Below are positions 44,388-52,271 of a stretch of 64,000 nt of DNA, in pieces. A model generated the notes under the pieces. That model saw only the letters and a program-made list of their open reading frames with translations, was not told where the DNA came from and searched no databases. Every line of letters starts with the position of its first letter. Position 1 is the stretch's first letter. This stretch comes from Nocardia araoensis NBRC 100135 (GTDB taxonomy: Bacteria; Actinomycetota; Actinomycetes; Mycobacteriales; Mycobacteriaceae), in the NCBI RefSeq assembly GCF_000308435.1, contig NZ_BAFR01000124.1:1-64000 (forward strand), read 5' to 3'. Both the position numbers and the translations under genes were made by a program.

Positions 44388-45047
44388 ATGGCGACCGAGC
44401 CCCACACCACCGCGAACTCCACTCCTTCCGCCGCGGGCCGTCGTCCCCGCCGCGCGCCCAGCGCTGCAGATCGCCGCCGCGATGCCGAACGCTCGCGTCA
44501 GGCACTGCTCGACGCCGCGCTGGACGAGTTCGCCGCCAAGGGTTTCGACGGCGCCCGGGTGCAGGAGATCGCGGACCGGGCGGGAGTCAACAAGCAGCTG
44601 ATCACCTATTACTTCGGCGGCAAAGAGGGCCTTTATCGAGAGATCCAGCGCGGCTGGCCCGCGGCCGAGGCCGAACGCGCGGACCCGGAGCTCCCTCTCG
44701 AGGAGGTCGCCGTGCGCTACCTCTCCGCAGTGCGGGAAGATCCGAGACCTGCGCGGCTGCTGGTGTGGCGGGGGCTCACCGGAAGCGGTGCCGCCACCGA
44801 CTATCTCGAAGGGGCCGACACGGTCGAGACCGACCTGGCCAATCTGGCCAGAGCCCAGGAACGCGGAGAAATCCACCCGGACTTGGATCCGGCCTTCGTG
44901 CGCATCGCGGTCATGGGCATGATCCTGGCTCCCGTCATGCTGCCCGAGACCGCTTCGCAGGCGACCGGAAAACAGCCTGGCTCAGCGGAATTCGAGGAAT
45001 ACTACAGCGGGCAGTTGCGGACGCTGCTCCGTCTTCTAGGGCGGTGA
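44388..45047 (+). CDS. TetR-family regulator
   Basis: 219 residues. N-terminal helix-turn-helix: RQALLDAALDEFAAKGFDGAR, VQEIADRAGVNKQLITYYFGGK. The tail before it (about 30 residues) is Arg/Ala-rich and disordered. C-terminal ligand domain is typical of the family. Divergent from the DHA2 exporter and next to its operator, so it most likely represses that gene and itself. Confidence 0.88.
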   Translation: MATEPHTTANSTPSAAGRRPRRAPSAADRRRDAERSRQALLDAALDEFAAKGFDGARVQEIADRAGVNKQLITYYFGGKEGLYREIQRGWPAAEAERADPELPLEEVAVRYLSAVREDPRPARLLVWRGLTGSGAATDYLEGADTVETDLANLARAQERGEIHPDLDPAFVRIAVMGMILAPVMLPETASQATGKQPGSAEFEEYYSGQLRTLLRLLGR

Positions 45048-45784
45048 CACCGAGTTTCGTCGAGGCTTCGTCGCCGGCGCCGACGCGGCGCCGCGTGTGG
45101 GGCGAGGTGCAGACCTTGCGCTGACGCCCCGGGCGCTGGACCACTCGGTCAGCGCCCGGTCGACCCGCGAACTGCTGTCCCGGCGCCCGCCACGGCCTCA
45201 CCGCCGTTTCCGAGTGCGTGGCTGCGCGATCACTGGCGACCGGGATTTCCTCGCCCCGTATGTGCAAGAGCGACAAGGCGAAATTGCCCCGGTGGCCCGG
45301 GTGCGAGAGCCGGTAGCCGACCGACAGGAACTGCGGACGAAGGCGGGTGATTGTCTATCAACATCAGTGCGCCGAACCCCATCCGGGCCCGCGTTAGGAT
45401 CAAGGTGATTCGCGGCTGGCTGCCGATCGGTCGGGGGCGATTCTTTCGAAAGTCCTCGAGATCTACACCATAGCCGCGGGCGCGCAGCGCCTCATCCTCC
45501 TTTCGCTGGGGCGCACTGCCTGTACCAGTTCGAATTCTCTCGGCCTGCCCCGAAAAAGGATGACGGGGACTATCGATTACTGGGACGCGAAGCGCGTCCA
45601 GGACGAAATTCACCATTTCGCCGGCACACTCACACCGCGACCATTCAACGCGAACACATCGACGTCGCCAGCGACAGAACCGACCTGCCGCGGGGCCGGT
45701 GCGGGATCTGCTCGTGGACTACCTCGACGAGATCCGGCCCAGCGTGGACTACCTGTGGTCCAGTCCGCAGATGCGCGGTGGCGG
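45048..45784. other. Region without an intact gene; carries a short coding-like fragment
   Basis: 737 bp between tetR and a methyltransferase. At about 45640-45785 on the plus strand two frames join across one frameshift to read EHIDVASDRTDLPRG then PVRDLLVDYLDEIRPSVDY. This looks like a piece of a real protein, possibly the N-terminal domain of a tyrosine recombinase, but it is too short to be sure. No start, no complete domain, no intact neighbour frame. Confidence 0.3.
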
Positions 45785-46540
45785 TCAGCTGGTGTGCAGG
45801 ACGAAGAAGAGGAAGCACAGGAAGCGCATGCCGGTTTCCTCGTCGTAGCCCTCGGGGAACAGCTCGCGGGCGGCGGGCAGAGCCGGAGGTTCACTGATGA
45901 CACCAATACGGAATCCCGCGGTGGTGAACGCGTCGGTCATCGCGTGCAGCGGGCGGTCCCAGAAGCTCAACCGGGCGGTCTGTCCGCCCATGGTCCATTC
46001 CTCGACGCGGTTGCGGGTCTGAAAGTAGTTGGTGTCGCGCCCAGTCAAGCGCTGGCCGAGGAAGTTTGCGAAGGGATGCTCGACCGAGACCAGCAGCCGT
46101 CCGCCGGGAACCAGAACGCGCCGCAGCTCGGTCAGGGTCGGACCCCAGTCGCGCAGGTAGTGCAGAACCAAGGATGCCACAACATCGTCGAACGCATCAT
46201 CGGGAAAAGGCAAGGGTTCGGCGAGATCAGCGACGTGTAACTCCGCGTCAGCGCCGAGGCGTTGTTCGGCCAGGGCCAGCATGCGGGGGCTGGCATCGAT
46301 GCCGGTCATCCGCGCGCCGCGTGCCCGCAACGCGGCGAACAATGCGCCCGCGCCGCATCCCGCATCCAGAATCCGGCGCCCGCTCACCTCGCCGGCGAGG
46401 TCGAGCAGAGCAGGCAGGTTGTAATAGGCGTTGTGCAGGCCGGTCTCGTTCTGCGCGGTGTAGCCCTCGGCGAAGGCATCGTAGGCATTTGCCGGAGGTG
46501 GGTCGGTAGGGAACAGCTGACTTTCGGGGACCGGGAACAT
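45785..46540 (-). CDS. Class I SAM-dependent methyltransferase
   Basis: 251 residues. Motif I RILDAGCGAGAL at 56-67, acidic residue in MTGIDASP, motif with FPDDAFDDVVASLVLHYL, then ELRRVLVPGGRLLVSVEHP. The substrate cannot be told; UbiE/small-molecule type. Start ATG 46540 has no clear ribosome-binding site. Single gene, intact, within the accessory block. Confidence 0.85.
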   Translation of the reverse strand: MFPVPESQLFPTDPPPANAYDAFAEGYTAQNETGLHNAYYNLPALLDLAGEVSGRRILDAGCGAGALFAALRARGARMTGIDASPRMLALAEQRLGADAELHVADLAEPLPFPDDAFDDVVASLVLHYLRDWGPTLTELRRVLVPGGRLLVSVEHPFANFLGQRLTGRDTNYFQTRNRVEEWTMGGQTARLSFWDRPLHAMTDAFTTAGFRIGVISEPPALPAARELFPEGYDEETGMRFLCFLFFVLHTS

Positions 46541-47023
46541 GAATCCATCGTGGCATGCGGTGCTCGCTCTCCACCTCGGGCGCGCGCCGTGCTGGCTTTC
46601 GCGCCCGACGGCACATCACCCCGGACCGCAGTGCCGACGGGCCGCAAGTACCGAATCCACCACGCGAACTTGCCAAGTTCAGAGAAGCATCCCGTCCCAT
46701 TTCATCTCGATCGCCCACCGGCCTGGAGCATCGGGCGGCCGACCAGCGGTCGCGAGCATCGGCGCGGGCACGGACACACCCTCAGCGTATTCCTAGCGAA
46801 TACCGACCCGCTGGTGTTGTTCGCTACGCTCAGGTACTGCGCCGACAGTCCAGGGCACCAGCCGAATCGCTTGACACAAAATGTCTTACGCTGAATATGG
46901 CGCATTTTGCGCTCACCTGACTTCAGGGACCTCCGCTGGATGTGGGTGGCGATGAGTGCAGGCTGCGTGGGTGGGGATTTCGGCCAGGTCTGTGGCGCTG
47001 GTGATTTGGGTGATACTGGCGGG
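46541..47023. other. Intergenic region with a possible promoter for the VanZ gene
   Basis: 483 bp, no supported gene. A sigma-70-like TTGACA (46872-46877) stands 16 bases before GAATAT (46894-46899), and a GATACT (47012-47017) lies 6 bases before GTG 47024. A 6-bp stem GTATTC-N5-GAATAC is at 46787-46803. Nothing else visible. Confidence 0.35.
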
Positions 47024-47614
47024 GTGAACGGGACGTGGGAGGCGTGGGGTGGGGTCGCGGTGGCGGCGATCGCCGCGATACCGGTAGCCGGTCTCGTGGC
47101 CTGGTGGCTGGCTGGGCGGCGCGGGTGGCGGGCGGCGCTGTGCGATGTAGGGATGGTGACGGGTACCGCGCCGTGGTTGTGGATGATTCTCACGCCGACC
47201 GGAAGAGATCGTTCGGTGAATCTCGTGCCGCTGCGTGATCTGGCCGAGCAACTGGCCGACGACCGGGTAATCGAGCAGTTCGGCGGGAATCTGTTGGTCT
47301 TCGCCGCACTCGGCTTCCTGTTGCCGGTGCGCCGACCGTGGTTCGCCCGCTCGTACCGCATCCTGTTGGCGGGAGCGGCAGCTTCGATCGCGGTGGAGAC
47401 TGCACAGTTCGCCCTCGCTATCGGCCGTCACTCATCCGTCGACGACGTGCTGTTGAACGCGGCCGGTGCATGCCTGGCGGGCCAGCTCTCACGACATCTG
47501 TGGGCGTCGCGCGCCGTTACCGACGACCGGTCCGAGCCGGCATTGCCCGAAGAGCCGACACAAGGCATCGTCTCCGAGCGATACGGCGTCGGCCAGCCGA
47601 CCTTCTCCGAGTAG
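47024..47614 (+). CDS. VanZ-family membrane protein
   Basis: 196 residues from GTG 47024. About four to five transmembrane helices; the VanZ pattern is visible as NLVPLRDLAEQ, then NLLVFAALGFLLPVRRP, AAASIAVETAQFAL and HSSVDDVLLNAAGACLAG. VanZ-like proteins are linked to teicoplanin resistance in enterococci, but most actinobacterial members have no known role. Start is supported weakly by GATACT 6 bases upstream. Confidence 0.8.
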   Translation: MNGTWEAWGGVAVAAIAAIPVAGLVAWWLAGRRGWRAALCDVGMVTGTAPWLWMILTPTGRDRSVNLVPLRDLAEQLADDRVIEQFGGNLLVFAALGFLLPVRRPWFARSYRILLAGAAASIAVETAQFALAIGRHSSVDDVLLNAAGACLAGQLSRHLWASRAVTDDRSEPALPEEPTQGIVSERYGVGQPTFSE

Positions 47615-47703
47615 GGAGATCATCGAGAAGTGCGTGGCGAGGGCGCCGCGACCGACTTCCGCTCGATCACGCTCTGGCACCCTGATCAGAAGCCGGAAAC
47701 CGG

Positions 47704-48345
47704 GTGGCTGTCATGGATATCCGGGGTCACGGCGACTCCAGCGCCGACTGGCCGCAGTACGATCCCACCGCCGTCGGACACGACATCGCCGCCGTGATCC
47801 GTCATCTCGGCGGGCCGGCCGTGATCGTCGGCCACTCGTTCGCAGCGAAGTCCGCCGGGCAGGTCGCCGTCCGCGAACCCGAGTTGGTGCGCGGGCTGGT
47901 GCTCGTGGGTGCCGCGGTGCGGCACGAGAAGCCCGGCTTCGTCATGGGGCTGGCCGCCAAACTCGTCACCGGCAATGCTTCGCTGTGGACGATGTTCCTG
48001 AAGACGCTGTACCCGGGCACCAAGCCCGCCGACTTCGCCGAATATCTGGCCGCGAACAAGGCGATGCTGCGCCGCAAGGGACACCTGGCAGCCTTGAGCG
48101 CCCTCACCGATTCGCTGCCCGCCGACCCGTCCCTGGACCTGTCGGACATCACCGCCCCGACCTTGATCGTCATGGGAACCAAGGACGGCGACCTCGCCGA
48201 CCCAGCCGCCGAGGCGCAGCGGATCGCGAACGAGGTCTCCGGACCGTCCCGGGTCGCGATGGTGGACGGATCGGGGCACTACCCGCACGCCGACAACCCG
48301 GAATTCGTCGCGCGCACCCTCGTGATGTTCCTGAAGGAGCTGTGA
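47704..48345 (+). pseudogene. Alpha/beta hydrolase, 5'-truncated
   Basis: 213 codons. The open frame begins inside the fold at NRVAVMDIRGHGDSS; the first strands and the oxyanion HG motif that should precede it are missing, and an in-frame TGA stands about 20 bases upstream. Nucleophile Ser45 (VGHSFAA), the acid (MGTKDGD) and His (GSGHYPHA) are all present. The upstream 80 bp do not encode the missing part in any frame. I infer loss of about 60 N-terminal codons by a deletion or insertion near 47690. It could still be translated. Confidence 0.6.
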
Positions 48346-48405
48346 TGCCCCACGTGGGACACCTCCCCGTCGCCTCGACCTCCGCCGCGAAGGAGCCGTG
48401 ATGCC
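48333..48405 (+). repeat. Near-duplicate ribosome-binding/start segments flanking an 18-codon ORF
   Basis: GAAGGAGCTGTGATGCC (48333-48349) recurs as GAAGGAGCCGTGATGCC (48389-48405), 16 of 17 identical and 56 bases apart. Between them is an 18-codon frame (ATG 48345 to TGA 48401) whose first residues MPHVGHLPVA resemble the following TetR start MPRAGLSPTA. It looks like a decayed tandem duplication of the 5' end of that gene. Confidence 0.5.
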
Positions 48406-48952
48406 ACGCGCAGGACTCTCCCCCACCGCGGTGGTGGACGTCGCCGTCGCCGTCGCCGACGAGGGCCGGCCCCGCACCCTGACCCTCGCCGCGGTGGCCG
48501 CCCGCGCCGACGTGGCCACCCCGTCGCTGCACAAGCACGTCAAGAACCTGGACGAACTGGTGGACCTCGTCGGTGTGCGCGTCCTCGACGAACTCACCGA
48601 ACGGGTGACCCGCTCGGTGGTCGGGCTCGGCGGCCCCGAAGCGGTGGGCGCTCTGTTGCGCGCCTACCGCGACTACGCCGTGGAACACCCCCACCGGTAC
48701 GCGATGCTGCCCCAGAACCCGCGCGCGACACCAGGCTGGGACACCGCCAGCCACCGCCTGATGGACACCATCTTCGCTGTCCTGACCGGTTGCGGCGTCA
48801 CCGGCGCAGACGCCGTGCACCTCACCCGCTGCATCCGCGCCGCCGGACACGGCTTCGCCACCCTGGAATCCCAAGGAGGCTTCCAGCTCGCCGAAGACAT
48901 CGAGACGTCCTTCGCCACCTTGACCCGCATGGTGCTCAGCGCGCTGCCGTAA
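48401..48952 (+). CDS. TetR-family regulator with WHG-type C-terminal domain
   Basis: 183 residues from ATG 48401. N-terminal HTH: LTLAAVAARADVATPSLHKHVKNLDEL; C-terminal part with GALLRAYRDYAVEHPHRYAML and HGFATLESQGGFQ is typical of the TetR_C_33/WHG group. It directly follows the truncated hydrolase, probably its former operon partner. Confidence 0.85.
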   Translation: MPRAGLSPTAVVDVAVAVADEGRPRTLTLAAVAARADVATPSLHKHVKNLDELVDLVGVRVLDELTERVTRSVVGLGGPEAVGALLRAYRDYAVEHPHRYAMLPQNPRATPGWDTASHRLMDTIFAVLTGCGVTGADAVHLTRCIRAAGHGFATLESQGGFQLAEDIETSFATLTRMVLSALP

Positions 48953-49440
48953 CGATCGGTTCTCCGACACCCGCCCCTCCGGCGGTGTGGTCCAGATGCT
49001 CAGGTCGGTGGATCCGCGCGGCGGGTGCGGCACCGCGGTGGATTCCCCGGCCGGGGGATGTCCGGCCAGGATCCGGTTCAGCTCGACGCGCATCGGGACT
49101 GTCGGAACTCGCCCGCCCGCGATCGGTCAGTTCGGTGAGGATCCGCCCGGCCGGCTCGCAGAGTCGCACAGTGGTGTGCTGCGAGCAGGACCGCAACAGC
49201 GCGAACACTTGCCGCTCACCGATCCCCGCACACCAGCATCACCATCCTGTGGCCTGCTCGATCACCGAACGGCCGCCCTCGAACGCGAACCGATCGGCGT
49301 CACCAGCCGATCGGGGCTGTTCGATATCCACACCACACCCCTACCCGAGGTGCGGCGTGCAGAAAAAGAGGGGCGGCGTGCAGAAAACACGTACCCGGCA
49401 GGCGGGAAAATCTGTATCGCGGGGTGTAGACATTCGGGAA
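48953..49440. other. Decayed coding-like region (minus strand) and direct repeats
   Basis: On the minus strand, three frames in succession show high third-position GC and protein-like sequence: DADRFAFEGGRSVIEQATG near 49290, FALLRSCSQHTTVRLCEPAG near 49170, and MRVELNRILAGHPPAG near 49060, each broken from the next by a frameshift. I cannot name the family. Two 15-bp direct repeats GCGGCGTGCAGAAAA lie at 49352-49366 and 49373-49387, 21 bp apart, followed by CGGGGTGTAG twice at 49420-49429 and 49443-49452. Confidence 0.35.
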
Positions 49441-49498
49441 GACGGGGTGTAGTTTCTGTGTCGTTGGAGATGAGATGTCTGGTTGGCCGGGCAGGTGA

Positions 49499-49579
49499 AC
49501 TGCACCGGAAGCAAGATCCACCATCCCCTCCGGCGGAGAAGAGAATCCGGTGCAGTCGGCCGGACCGCCGGAGGGGATG
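49499..49579. repeat. Interleaved inverted repeats (pseudoknot topology)
   Basis: Arm A ACTGCACCGGA (49499-49509) is complementary to A' (49546-49556). Arm B CATCCCCTCCGGCGG (49522-49536) is complementary to B' (49565-49579). The order A-B-A'-B' cannot form two nested hairpins but could form a pseudoknot or alternate structures in RNA, or be overlapping operator sites in DNA. Confidence 0.6.
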
Positions 49580-49702
49580 ACGAACCCCCGCAGACACACC
49601 CCGGCAGCCCAGGAGGTGGTGACTGAACAGCTCTTCCCAGATTCCGCGTCCCGGCCTGTCACCGGGCGCGGCCCCCGCGGTCGGCGCTACCACCCGACCC
49701 GC

Positions 49703-49759
49703 GGGATCGACGTGAAACCCCCTCGATCCCAGGCCCCGGCGCAACAGGCGCCGGGGCCT
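49703..49759 (+). terminator. Two consecutive hairpins upstream of the MerR-like gene
   Basis: First stem: GGGATCGA (49703-49710) with TCGATCCC (49723-49730), 12-base loop. Second: AGGCCCCGGCGC (49731-49742) with GCGCCGGGGCCT (49748-49759), loop AACAG, perfect 12 bp. The second ends 25 bases before GTG 49785. No U-tract. They may terminate or attenuate transcription into the regulator gene. Confidence 0.55.
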
Positions 49760-49784
49760 GCCGACGTTGACCCCCAGAGGTGTT

Positions 49785-50159
49785 GTGCAGCCACCGAACG
49801 ACCCCACCCACCCCACCGACCCCGCCGACGCTTCCAGCGCCGCCGACCGGCTCGATGACGAGGACTACCCCGCCTACAGCATGGGCAGAGCCGCGGAAAT
49901 CCTCGGCGTCACCCCCGCCTTCCTACGCGGCCTGGACGCCGCCGACCTACTGACCCCGCAACGCTCACCCGGCGGGCACCGCCGCTACTCCCGCTCCCAG
50001 CTACGGATCGCCGCGCGGGTCCGCGCCCTGGTCGACGCCGGCACACCCCTGGAAGCCGCATGCCGCATCATCGTCCTGGAAGACCAACTCACCCAAGCCC
50101 GCGAACTCAACACCCAACTCACCCGACAAAACCCGCCCGCGCCCGACCCCGACAGCTGA
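49785..50159 (+). CDS. MerR-like (BldC-type) DNA-binding protein
   Basis: 124 residues. One MerR helix-turn-helix with wing, YSMGRAAEILGVTPAFLRGL then QRSPGGHRRYSRSQL, followed by a short coiled tail VLEDQLTQARELNTQLT. No effector domain, so it resembles short BldC/HspR-type regulators. GTG at 49785 (AGAGG upstream) is chosen over TTG 49767. A Pro/Thr/Asp-rich N-terminal tail precedes the domain. Convergent with the broken ATPase-type gene. Confidence 0.8.
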   Translation: MQPPNDPTHPTDPADASSAADRLDDEDYPAYSMGRAAEILGVTPAFLRGLDAADLLTPQRSPGGHRRYSRSQLRIAARVRALVDAGTPLEAACRIIVLEDQLTQARELNTQLTRQNPPAPDPDS

Positions 50160-50166
50160 CCTCCGC

Positions 50167-50550
50167 TCAGCCGCCACCGCAGGCGCCCAACTCGGCCCAC
50201 ACCGTCTCGCCGCACCCGCGGCAGCCCACACCCCAACAGCAGCTGCCCAACCGATCAACCAAGATCAACCCCCGCCCCGCCGGTGCGATCCGGTCGCCGC
50301 ACCCGCGCCGGCGCGGGCGAAGCATCCTCGACCCCCACCCGCACCCAGCCGCCGTGACCGGCCACCATCAACCGCCAACCCCGCGGCGCACGGGCACGCA
50401 CCACAACACTGCCGGCCAACTCATCACACACCCCCACCACATCCTCCACGCCGACACCCGCGAGCGGGGCGAGCAGGCGCCGCACCGCAGCCCGCAGTCA
50501 CCCCAACGACACCACCTCCAGACGCGTGAGGTGTCGAGAATCGAATCGAT
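50167..50550 (-). pseudogene. RsbW-like ATP-binding (anti-sigma type) protein, broken
   Basis: Minus-strand frames add up to one HATPase_c_2 protein. LEVVSLG is followed by a TGA, then LRAAVRRLLAPLAG, VEDVVGVCDELAGSVVVRAR, VRVGVEDASPAPARVRRPD and RTGGAG. The frame then shifts in a G5 run near 50270 and continues LILVDRLG to GETVWAELG, ending at TGA 50167. The order matches Ser/Thr anti-sigma kinases of Streptomyces and Nocardia. Two lesions, one nonsense and one +1 frameshift, make this a likely pseudogene. Confidence 0.6.
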
Positions 50551-50967
50551 CTACGACACCGGTAGCCCGGTGAGCCGGGCGAGCGCGGCGAATCCATCGT
50601 CGGTGCCCGGCCAATGCGCGCGGACCGCGGCGCCGCCAGCGGTGCGGACGACGCTGCGCAGGACCGCGGTGATGATGATGGCGTCGTCGGCGTAGCCGAT
50701 GACGGGGATGAAGTCCGGTATCAGGTCCAGCGGTGAGGCGAGGTAGGCCAGGACCAGCCACAGCCGGATCCGCACGCCGCGGGGCAGCGATCGGTCGGCG
50801 GCCAGGCGGCGGATCAGGCGCAGGGTGTCGGGCAGAATTCGTAGCGCTTCCCGAAGCATTCCGCCGCGTGGACGCACAACCACCAACGCGACGACCAATG
50901 CGAGCCAGGCCAGCAAGAGCGCGGCCGCGACACCGATCAGCAGATCCCACCAGAACGAACCGGTCAC
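50551..50967 (-). CDS. DUF1232 (YkvA-like) membrane protein
   Basis: 138 residues from GTG 50967. N-terminal transmembrane helix LLIGVAAALLLAWLALVVALVVV, then LPDTLRLIRRLAADRSLPRGVR and the DUF1232 signature YLASPLDLIPDFIPVIGYADD. Function unknown; such proteins are small membrane-associated factors. The frame continues upstream to 51111 but without a good start; GACTAT lies 5 bases before the GTG. Confidence 0.8.
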   Translation of the reverse strand: MTGSFWWDLLIGVAAALLLAWLALVVALVVVRPRGGMLREALRILPDTLRLIRRLAADRSLPRGVRIRLWLVLAYLASPLDLIPDFIPVIGYADDAIIITAVLRSVVRTAGGAAVRAHWPGTDDGFAALARLTGLPVS

Positions 50968-51222
50968 GTTCGATAGTCCACCATCTCGTGGTCCGTCACC
51001 GAAATCGACCTTCCAGCCAGCATAGCGTGTCGAGGACTCACCTCGACCTCCCCTCCGTGCGGCCCACGCGCACCTACCATCGCCGCCGCGCCAGACTGCC
51101 GAAGTGTTCAAGAATCGGTGAACCTCTACCGCTGGGTAGCGAGATTCCCGGTGTGATTCGCAGCGATGGGTGGCGGCGTTCTCGCGCGGTTGGATGGCGT
51201 TGGTGCCGGCGTGGCTGCGTGG

Positions 51223-51945
51223 TCAGCTGGGACCCTCGGCCCTGAAGCCGTCGAAGAGTCGGCCGCCGAATGTGCTCAGTGCCTGGGTGACGATGTCAGC
51301 CATCGGTTCGATGGCACCGAGTGCAACCGCCCGCACCCCGTCCGCCAGTGTCTGTGCGTAGTCCGTGCCGGTCTCTCGATCGAGGGAGCACAGCTCGCGG
51401 TGCAGCCATTTGCCGCTGCCTGTCCAGTGGCCGTGCCCGGTGAGCAGTAGGTCGGCGGTGGCCCGCCACAGGTTGACCGCGATCAGCAGGCGTTCGTTCT
51501 CGTCCGGAGAACTCGTGAGATCGTCGAAGAGATCGGTGATCCCGTAACGCGCGGCTTGCATTTCCTCAGCGGTGAGCGGTTGCGGACCGGCGGCCAGCTG
51601 CGCCGCGCATCTTTCCCGCAGATGTTTACCGCTGCCGTCGTTGTCGAGCAGGATGTGGCTCTGGCCGATCAGTCGCAGAGTGGCTGGCCGCCTGGCCTCG
51701 CGCTCTTTGGCGATGAAGTGCTCCATCGACGTATCGGTTTGCACAAACAGTTCCACTGGCCACCGGTGATAGAGCAGCGACTCGCGGTACGGTGCCGGCG
51801 GGCCCGAGAGCAGTACCGTGATGTCCAGATCCGATGTTGCCGTGGCGATCCCGAGCGCTGTGCTGCCGCCCAGCCAGGCTGCCCGTGCCTGGGGGAACCG
51901 CTCACACACCAGTTCCCGGGCGATCTCAAGTCCGTCGAAGCTCAT
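51223..51945 (-). CDS. Nucleotidyltransferase-domain protein
   Basis: 240 residues from ATG 51945. The pol-beta type motif LGGSTALGIATATSDLDITV shows Gly-Ser at 27-28 and the catalytic Asp pair at 39 and 41. The remaining helical domain (VNLWRATADLLLTGHGHWTG, GKWLHRELCSLD) resembles HEPN/KNTase-like C-terminal halves. It could be an aminoglycoside-type adenylyltransferase or a minimal nucleotidyltransferase; substrate unknown. No toxin-antitoxin partner is adjacent. Confidence 0.75.
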   Translation of the reverse strand: MSFDGLEIARELVCERFPQARAAWLGGSTALGIATATSDLDITVLLSGPPAPYRESLLYHRWPVELFVQTDTSMEHFIAKEREARRPATLRLIGQSHILLDNDGSGKHLRERCAAQLAAGPQPLTAEEMQAARYGITDLFDDLTSSPDENERLLIAVNLWRATADLLLTGHGHWTGSGKWLHRELCSLDRETGTDYAQTLADGVRAVALGAIEPMADIVTQALSTFGGRLFDGFRAEGPS

Positions 51946-52271
51946 GCCCCATCCGATCGCAGAGTCGATGGGCAGGCAACAGGAGTCTCGCGAACGATCG
52001 TTTGCGCACACCGACCTTCGGCATCAGCATCACTGAGCGGTCTGTTCGATCAGTTCGCGGCTCAGACCTCGCCGCGCGGAGATGGCACGGGAGATTCACC
52101 CATATCCGGGGGAAGAACGTCCCGCTCAGCTGCTCATACGCTGCACTGTGCGAATAGAAGAGCGCTGTGAGCCGTAGGCCGGTCACCGCTCTCGGTGACT
52201 TGGCATGTGCGGCCGCGCGAGTCCTCAGATAGGTCTGACCGGCAACCTGACGGCTGGGAAGGGGAGATGAC
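51946..52271. other. Upstream region of the pore-forming-toxin-like gene
   Basis: 326 bp between divergent genes. It has a strong GGGAAGGGGAG just before ATG 52272. TTGGCA at 52200-52205 could be a -35, but no well-spaced -10 follows. No gene or repeat is seen. Confidence 0.35.

Noticed and set aside
49550..49858. A 102-codon plus-strand frame overlapping the MerR-like gene
   Set aside because: Its second half is out of frame with a clear MerR-like domain and its first half crosses the structured repeats; no coding evidence.
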